Origin: an uncultured Paracoccaceae bacterium
Lineage (GTDB): Bacteria; Pseudomonadota; Alphaproteobacteria; Rhodobacterales; Rhodobacteraceae
Length of the DNA stretch: 64,000 nt
NCBI GenBank assembly: GCA_947500135.1
Contig: CANMQX010000003.1
Coordinates: forward strand, 124,001-188,000
Reading direction: 5' to 3'
Shown: positions 59,159 through 64,000 of the stretch, in pieces
How positions within the stretch are numbered: position 1 is the first letter of the stretch
How the letters are laid out: the number at the start of each line of letters is the position of its first letter
Position numbers and translations under genes: made by a program
The notes under the pieces: generated by a model
What the model was told of the DNA's origin: nothing
Databases searched by the model: none
What the model saw: only the letters and a program-made list of their open reading frames with translations

Positions 59159-60178
59159 CTATTCGGCGGCGTAAAGCCCCTCGTAGATCGGGCCCAGCGT
59201 CTTGTGATCAAACAGCGATGATACCGACGTGCCGTTCCATGTGTTCAGGATCGCCTGTGCGAACATAGGGGCGGTTGGCACGATCCGGATATTCTTGCAG
59301 GCGCTGACTGCTGCGGTCGGCGCGATGGTGTCTGTGATGACCAGATTTTTCATGACGGATTTCGAAACACGCTCAACCGCCGGGCCGGACAGGACCCCGT
59401 GTGTGATGTAGGAATGGACCTCCTTCGCGCCATTTTCCATCAGCACCTCGGCGGCCTTGCAAAGCGTACCGGCGGTATCGACGATGTCATCGACGATCAC
59501 GCAAACCTTGTCCTTCACATCCCCGATCACGGTCATTTCCGCCACTTCGCCCGGCTTGCCGCGCCGTTTGTCCACGATGGACAAGGGGGCGCCGATCCGT
59601 TGGGCCAGATCGCGGGCCCGGGCCACACCACCAACATCGGGGGATACAACCATGACCTGATCCATTTTGCCCCGGAAATGGTGCATCGCATCTAGCGCAT
59701 AGATCGGCGAGGCATAGAGGTTATCGACCGGGATATCGAAAAAACCCTGAATCTGCGTGGCATGCAAATCCAGGGTCAGAACGCGTTCGATACCGGCTTC
59801 GACGATCATATTCGACACTAGCTTGGCGGTGATTGGGGTGCGGGCCTTGGATCGGCGATCCTGCCTTGCATAGCCAAAATAGGGGATCACGGCAGTGATC
59901 CGCGCCGCAGATGACCGGCGCAGCGCATCGGCGATGATCAGCAGTTCCATCAGGTTGTCATTGGCCGGGTTGGATGTGGGCTGGACGATGAACATATCCT
60001 CACCGCGCACGTTTTCGAACACTTCGACAAAAATCTCACCATCATTGAAACGCTCGACCCGCGCGTCGCATAGCCCAACCTCCATACCGCGATGCATCGA
60101 CATACGTCGGGCAATTCCTTTGGCTAGCGGCTGGTTTGCGTTCCCGGAAATCAGCTTGGGCTCAATCATTGTGGGCAT
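59159..60178 (-). CDS. prs: Prs, ribose-phosphate pyrophosphokinase
   Basis: 339 aa from ATG 60178, inside the longer ORF. It makes PRPP from ribose 5-phosphate and ATP for nucleotide, NAD, His and Trp synthesis. Visible motifs are [35 protein letters not shown] and the PRPP loop [13 protein letters not shown]. Length is slightly above the usual 310-320 aa, with the extra residues within the catalytic core and C-terminus ([11 protein letters not shown]). Monocistronic. Confidence 0.96.
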   Translation of the reverse strand: MPTMIEPKLISGNANQPLAKGIARRMSMHRGMEVGLCDARVERFNDGEIFVEVFENVRGEDMFIVQPTSNPANDNLMELLIIADALRRSSAARITAVIPYFGYARQDRRSKARTPITAKLVSNMIVEAGIERVLTLDLHATQIQGFFDIPVDNLYASPIYALDAMHHFRGKMDQVMVVSPDVGGVARARDLAQRIGAPLSIVDKRRGKPGEVAEMTVIGDVKDKVCVIVDDIVDTAGTLCKAAEVLMENGAKEVHSYITHGVLSGPAVERVSKSVMKNLVITDTIAPTAAVSACKNIRIVPTAPMFAQAILNTWNGTSVSSLFDHKTLGPIYEGLYAAE

Positions 60179-60290
60179 GGGGGGTCCTTTGGCAGAAGGG
60201 TCACTTGCATGTAACAGATTCGTGGCGTTGACACCGACTAACACAGGGTTACCGTCGCGCAAAGAATTCGCGCATGTCAGGAGGTGACAA

Positions 60291-60887
60291 ATGCCCCATA
60301 TCGATTACTACTTTGCAACACTCTCGCCATTTACCTATTTGTCAGGCACCCGCCCGGCCGAGATTGCCGACAAACATGACGCGACGATCACCTACAAGCC
60401 GCTCGATATCATGGCCCTGTTCGGTCGCACCGGGGGTGTTCCGCCCAAGGACCGCCACCCGAACCGGCAGGAATACCGGCTGCAGGATATGCGGCGCCGG
60501 GCGAAACATGTGGGCCTACCGCTGAACGTCAAACCGATCTTTTGGCCCACCAATGGTGCCCCGTCCGCCTATGCTATTATCGCGGCCCAGAATGCGGGTG
60601 GTGACGTTGGTGCGTTGGTCCATGCGTTTGGTGCTGCCTGCTGGGCGGAGGAGCGTGACATCAGCCAAGATGATGTTGTCCGCGATTGTCTGGAAAAAAC
60701 CGGCTTTGATCCCGCCCTTGCGGATAAAGATATGCTGACCAGCGCGGATACATTTGCCAAGAACCTCGAAGACGCTGTGAATGCTGGTGCCTTTGGTGCG
60801 CCGTTCTTTATCACCGACACCGATGAGCGGTTCTGGGGTGAAGATCGGATTGACGATCTGGATGCGTATTTGTCTGGCAAACTCTAG
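60291..60887 (+). CDS. DsbA-family protein, 2-hydroxychromene-2-carboxylate isomerase-like
   Basis: 198 aa kappa-GST/DsbA-fold protein. [13 protein letters not shown] gives the serine that replaces the CXXC in HCCA isomerases; [20 protein letters not shown] near the C-terminus is the cis-proline/GxxFWG region of the family. AGGAGG precedes the ATG. The isomerase acts in naphthalene degradation, but most genomic members have unknown glutathione-dependent roles. The next gene overlaps its stop by one base. Confidence 0.88.
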   Translation: MPHIDYYFATLSPFTYLSGTRPAEIADKHDATITYKPLDIMALFGRTGGVPPKDRHPNRQEYRLQDMRRRAKHVGLPLNVKPIFWPTNGAPSAYAIIAAQNAGGDVGALVHAFGAACWAEERDISQDDVVRDCLEKTGFDPALADKDMLTSADTFAKNLEDAVNAGAFGAPFFITDTDERFWGEDRIDDLDAYLSGKL

Positions 60888-61660
60888 TGCCCGACGACTT
60901 GTATCGCGTCACGGTTGGCACCGGCGCGCCTGCCGTGATGGCGCATTGCGCGCTGGCCCGCCACGACGTGCTGCTGCCATTGGCCGACGCGATTGGCGGG
61001 CAAGTCACCCTGTTCGACATGCCGGGCCATGGGCGCAGCGCGGATTGGGATGGCAAAAAGGACTATCAGACGCTGGTCACCGCCTGCATTGCCACCTGTT
61101 GTGATGGCCCGACCCATGTGATTGGTCACTCGTTCGGGGCGACCGCCGCACTGCGGCTGGCGGTGGAGCGTCCAGAGCTTGTGAACCGGTTGACGTTGAT
61201 CGAGCCTGTCTACTTCGCTGCGGCTAAAGGCACGCCCGAACATGCAGCCCATGCCAAGGCATTCCGGCCTTTTGTCAGCGCGATGCTGATAGGCGACGAA
61301 GCCCGCGCGGCAGAGATTTTCAATGACCTGTGGGGCGCGACACCGTGGGAGGCGATTCCGGCACGGCTACAGCGCTACCTTGTCGACCGCATCCATCTGA
61401 TCGTCGCAGGCGGTGGCCCGATTGAGGAAGATGCTGATGGGATCACCGCGCCCGAACGGCTGGCCGATGTAAGCATCCCAGTCACCCTGATCCGTGGGGC
61501 AGAGACGCAGGCCGTTATCGGGGCTATTCACGAAAGCCTTGTTGCACGCCTGCCGGATGCCGCAGATCATGTCGTCCCGGGTGCCGCGCATATGGTGCCG
61601 ATCACTCATATGCGCGAGGTCGCTGCGATTATCCGCGCAGCAGATCCAGGAACTGGTTGA
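60887..61660 (+). CDS. Alpha/beta-fold hydrolase
   Basis: 257 aa starting at a GTG that uses the last base of the previous stop. Nucleophile elbow GHSFGAT, oxyanion region FDMPGHGRSAD and a C-terminal histidine (PGAAHMVP) form the expected Ser-Asp-His triad. Substrate unknown. Coupling to the isomerase gene suggests a shared pathway. The 3' end overlaps the convergent threonine aldolase gene by 32 bp. Confidence 0.87.
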   Translation: MPDDLYRVTVGTGAPAVMAHCALARHDVLLPLADAIGGQVTLFDMPGHGRSADWDGKKDYQTLVTACIATCCDGPTHVIGHSFGATAALRLAVERPELVNRLTLIEPVYFAAAKGTPEHAAHAKAFRPFVSAMLIGDEARAAEIFNDLWGATPWEAIPARLQRYLVDRIHLIVAGGGPIEEDADGITAPERLADVSIPVTLIRGAETQAVIGAIHESLVARLPDAADHVVPGAAHMVPITHMREVAAIIRAADPGTG

Positions 61661-62675
61661 CCCCGTCTTCGGTCATTGACCAGTCTGTGACCAGACGACC
61701 GATCAGGGGTTCATCCGGGTCACCCGCTTCAGGATCACCATTCATCACGTAATAGACCGCGCCGCCATCCAGCATGCGCTTATGTTCCCGGCGGGGCATT
61801 TGGAAAAAGATGATATTCGCCTGTGTTTCATACATCATCTCAACGGCATTATGGCCGCGCAGGCCAGCTGCCAATTGGGAACAGCGCGCATTTGCGGACC
61901 GCGCCATATCCAGCCACAGCCCATCGGCCAGATAGGCCTGCATTTGCGCTGACAGGTAACGATGTTTGGACAAAAGATGACCGCCGCGCTTGCGCCGTAG
62001 CTCAAATTCCCAGGCCAAGTCGGGGTCAAAGATCACGCAAGCCTCAACCCCCAACGCACCATTCTTGGTGCCGCCAAAGCTGACAGTGTCCACGCCTGCC
62101 TTCCACGTCATCTCAGCGGGCGAACAATCCAGCGCGGTTAGCGCATTGGCAAAGCGCGCACCGTCCAGATGGGTTTTTATGCCGTATTCTTGCGCTGTCG
62201 CTACCAGCCCTGTGATCTGATCCAGTGTGTAGATTGTTCCCTTTTCCGTCACTTGCGTGATGGAAAGTGGGCCGCGCTGTGGGCCATGAACTCCCCTGTT
62301 TTCCTCTGCCAGAATCTTGTCGCGCAGATCATCAGCGGTCATCTTGCCGTCTGTCGTGGGTACCAGCGTCAGCTTGGCCCCGGTATAGAATTCCGGCGCA
62401 TTGCATTCATCCTCATGGACATGGGCGCAATCGCTGCAAAAGATCGTTTGCCATGGCTGCGACATCGTCCCAAGCAAGACAGCGTTGGCCGCCGTGCCAT
62501 TGATAATCAGGTAAACCGCAGCATGGGGCGCTTCAAAGATATCGCGGACCTGCGCGCGGACCTCATCCATGATCGGATCGGCCCCATATCCCATGGCATA
62601 ACCTTGATTGGCGGCGATCAGCGCGTCCATCACCTTTGGGTGGGCCGGGCCTGCATTGTCGGACGCAAAGAACAT
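61629..62675 (-). CDS. ltaE: Low-specificity L-threonine aldolase
   Basis: 348 aa fold-type I PLP enzyme that cleaves threonine to glycine and acetaldehyde. FASDNAGPAHPKVMDALI, HLDGARFANA and the PLP-lysine region VSFGGTKNGALG are typical. Its ATG comes immediately after the stop of the UPF0260 gene, so the three leftward genes ribF-UPF0260-ltaE form one unit. Confidence 0.9.
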   Translation of the reverse strand: MFFASDNAGPAHPKVMDALIAANQGYAMGYGADPIMDEVRAQVRDIFEAPHAAVYLIINGTAANAVLLGTMSQPWQTIFCSDCAHVHEDECNAPEFYTGAKLTLVPTTDGKMTADDLRDKILAEENRGVHGPQRGPLSITQVTEKGTIYTLDQITGLVATAQEYGIKTHLDGARFANALTALDCSPAEMTWKAGVDTVSFGGTKNGALGVEACVIFDPDLAWEFELRRKRGGHLLSKHRYLSAQMQAYLADGLWLDMARSANARCSQLAAGLRGHNAVEMMYETQANIIFFQMPRREHKRMLDGGAVYYVMNGDPEAGDPDEPLIGRLVTDWSMTEDGVNQFLDLLRG

Positions 62676-63143
62676 CTAAAGCGGCTCCTCAATAATATGG
62701 TCGTCCCAGTCGTCTTCGTCGATATCGGCTTCGGACAGGGTCATGTGTTGGATCGAAACACCGGCGCGATGCACTGATTGCGGATCGCCGGAGATAAGCG
62801 GGTGCCAGTCAAAAAGCGGGCGACCCTCATAGATCAACCGGTAGCCGCAGGTTTGCGGCAGCCAATACATGTGCTTTTCGATGGTTTTTGGGGTCATGAC
62901 GATGCATTCGGGCACGAATTCATGGCGCATGGTGTAGTTGCTGCACAGGCAGGTCGTGTCGTCAAACAGACGGCAGGCGACACGGGTCAGGGCGACATCG
63001 CCGTCGTCGTCCTCCAGCTTATTCAGGCAACATTTGCCACAGCCATCGCAAAGCGCCTCCCATTCCTTGGGGTTCAACTGGCCCATCGGTTTGGTTTCCC
63101 AGAACCGGTCGGCCAACCCTTCGCGGTCGATCTTATTCGACAT
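62676..63143 (-). CDS. UPF0260/YcgN-type cysteine-cluster protein
   Basis: 155 aa. The cysteine pattern CDGCGKCCLNKLEDDDGDVA, then VACRLFDDTTCLCSNY, is that of the UPF0260 (YcgN/YkgJ-like) family, thought to bind an Fe-S cluster or zinc. The start overlaps the ribF end by 11 bp. Function of the family is not established. Confidence 0.88.
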   Translation of the reverse strand: MSNKIDREGLADRFWETKPMGQLNPKEWEALCDGCGKCCLNKLEDDDGDVALTRVACRLFDDTTCLCSNYTMRHEFVPECIVMTPKTIEKHMYWLPQTCGYRLIYEGRPLFDWHPLISGDPQSVHRAGVSIQHMTLSEADIDEDDWDDHIIEEPL

Positions 63144-64000
63144 TAGTCAGGATCTTTCGGGCCTGCGCGCAATCGGCATCCATCTGTGTGATCAGGGCGT
63201 CCAGCTCATCGAATTTCAATTCCGGGCGCAGGTAATCCACCAGCGCAACGGATAGATGCGTGCCGTAAAGATCGCCCTTGAAATCAAAGATGAAGGTCTC
63301 GCAATTGGGCAGGTTTTCCCCGAACATTGGGCGCACCCCAATTGAGGTCGCCCCATCATATGTGCCTTCATGCGGGCCGCTGAGTACGTCCACCTTTACC
63401 GCGTAGACACCATGCTTCGGCGGGTGCAGGCCAGTGATCGACATATTGGCGGTAGGGTAGCCCAACTCGCGGCCCCGCTGGTCGCCGCGGATGACCTCGC
63501 CCTCGATTCGGTGCCAGTGATCCAGCATCGCAGCGGCGTCACGCGGGCGACCGTCGGTCAGGGCCTGCCTGATTGCGGTGGAGGACACCGCACCAGCGTC
63601 GTTGGTGATGATCGCGGCGATGGTGACACCAAAGCCCATTTCAGCGCCAAAGGTTTTCAGGCTGTCGGCATTGCCGGCCCGGCCTTTGCCAAAACAGAAA
63701 TCCGCGCCCACAACCACATGTTTCAGCCCCAGTTGATCAACAATAATCCCTTGTGCAAATTCACGTGGGGTCAGGGCGGCGAGGGCAGCATTGAATGGCA
63801 CTTCGTACAGTTTTTCGACACCCAGTTTGGCCAGGCGGTTCGCCTTGGCCTCTGCGTTCATTAGGCGGAAGGGATTGGGGTCATTCGAAAAAAAGCTGCG
63901 TGGATGCGGCTCGAACGTCATGATGCCCAATGGCGCGCCGGTCTTTTGAGCGGCCTTCCGGGTGATGTCGATCACGGCTTGATGGCCGATATGCACACCG
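63133..64000 (-). CDS. ribF: RibF, bifunctional riboflavin kinase/FAD synthetase (5' partial)
   Basis: 289 codons are visible; the frame continues past the window end, so the ORF-track GTG at 63996 is internal (it reads GVHIGHQAV). The N-terminal nucleotidyltransferase motif GVHxGHQ and ADFCFGKGRAGN belong to FAD synthetase. The C-terminal riboflavin kinase domain shows GRELGYPTANM and KHGVYAVKV. The enzyme turns riboflavin into FMN and FAD. First visible gene of the leftward ribF-UPF0260-ltaE unit. Confidence 0.95.
   Translation of the reverse strand, partial: GVHIGHQAVIDITRKAAQKTGAPLGIMTFEPHPRSFFSNDPNPFRLMNAEAKANRLAKLGVEKLYEVPFNAALAALTPREFAQGIIVDQLGLKHVVVGADFCFGKGRAGNADSLKTFGAEMGFGVTIAAIITNDAGAVSSTAIRQALTDGRPRDAAAMLDHWHRIEGEVIRGDQRGRELGYPTANMSITGLHPPKHGVYAVKVDVLSGPHEGTYDGATSIGVRPMFGENLPNCETFIFDFKGDLYGTHLSVALVDYLRPELKFDELDALITQMDADCAQARKILTNVE

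Overview
The window looks like a chromosomal segment of an aerobic anoxygenic phototroph of the Rhodobacterales (Roseobacter/Loktanella/Yoonia/Jannaschia-like). The evidence is a bchCXYZ-pufQBALMX-dxs photosynthesis block with a PufX-type reaction-centre operon, high GC with Rhodobacterales-type coding, and many typical roseobacter families (TRAP transporter, PstS-OmpA fusion, H-type lectin, MauG-like peroxidase). The genus is inference; no rRNA or tRNA gene was recognised.

Layout. 1-9900: right end of a photosynthesis gene cluster: bchC (5' truncated by the window), bchX, bchY, bchZ, pufQ, pufB, pufA, pufL, pufM, pufX, dxs, with intercistronic hairpins and two terminator-like hairpins after pufX. 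9901-17421: a 7.4 kb accessory patch bounded by two inverted copies of a ~110 bp intergenic repeat. It holds a decayed IS5-family transposase, an MFS-like transporter, a winged-helix/TPR regulator, a homocysteine S-methyltransferase, a secreted barrel-like protein and a MauG-like dihaem peroxidase. 17422-29241: panBC, an M20 deacylase divergent from a hydantoinase A, a ynjF-ynjB-ynjC-ynjD transport operon, and a polyamine pair (glutamylputrescine-type oxidase and acetylpolyamine amidohydrolase). 29873-32711: a PstS-OmpA fusion and an orphan amino-acid-type binding protein.

32860-40799 is a catabolic locus around a divergent, LysR-linked control region. Leftward run aspartate dehydrogenase, LysR regulator and an aldehyde dehydrogenase. 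Rightward run a DapA-family lyase, a 3-hydroxyanthranilate dioxygenase and a DctPQM TRAP transporter with a terminator-like hairpin between P and QM. 40808-46849 (minus strand) is the most unusual part: six overlapping, translationally coupled genes. Three of the products carry a fused Rieske [2Fe-2S] domain, joined respectively to an FMN/[3Fe-4S] glutamate-synthase-like core, a ferric-reductase-like haem membrane domain and a ThDP enzyme. The other three are small or unknown membrane proteins. I infer a membrane-linked redox system; its substrate is unknown. A cation/proton antiporter lies 31 nt upstream on the same strand.

48422-52536: an RND efflux adaptor/pump pair. 52908-57783: the complete F1 ATP synthase operon atpHAGDC. 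57835-64000: a lipoprotein, an H-type lectin, prs, a DsbA-family isomerase with an alpha/beta hydrolase, and the leftward run ribF (partial)-UPF0260 gene-threonine aldolase. Three copies of a CCCGGG-rich palindromic repeat lie at gene ends; one is translated as part of the ynjC N-terminus.
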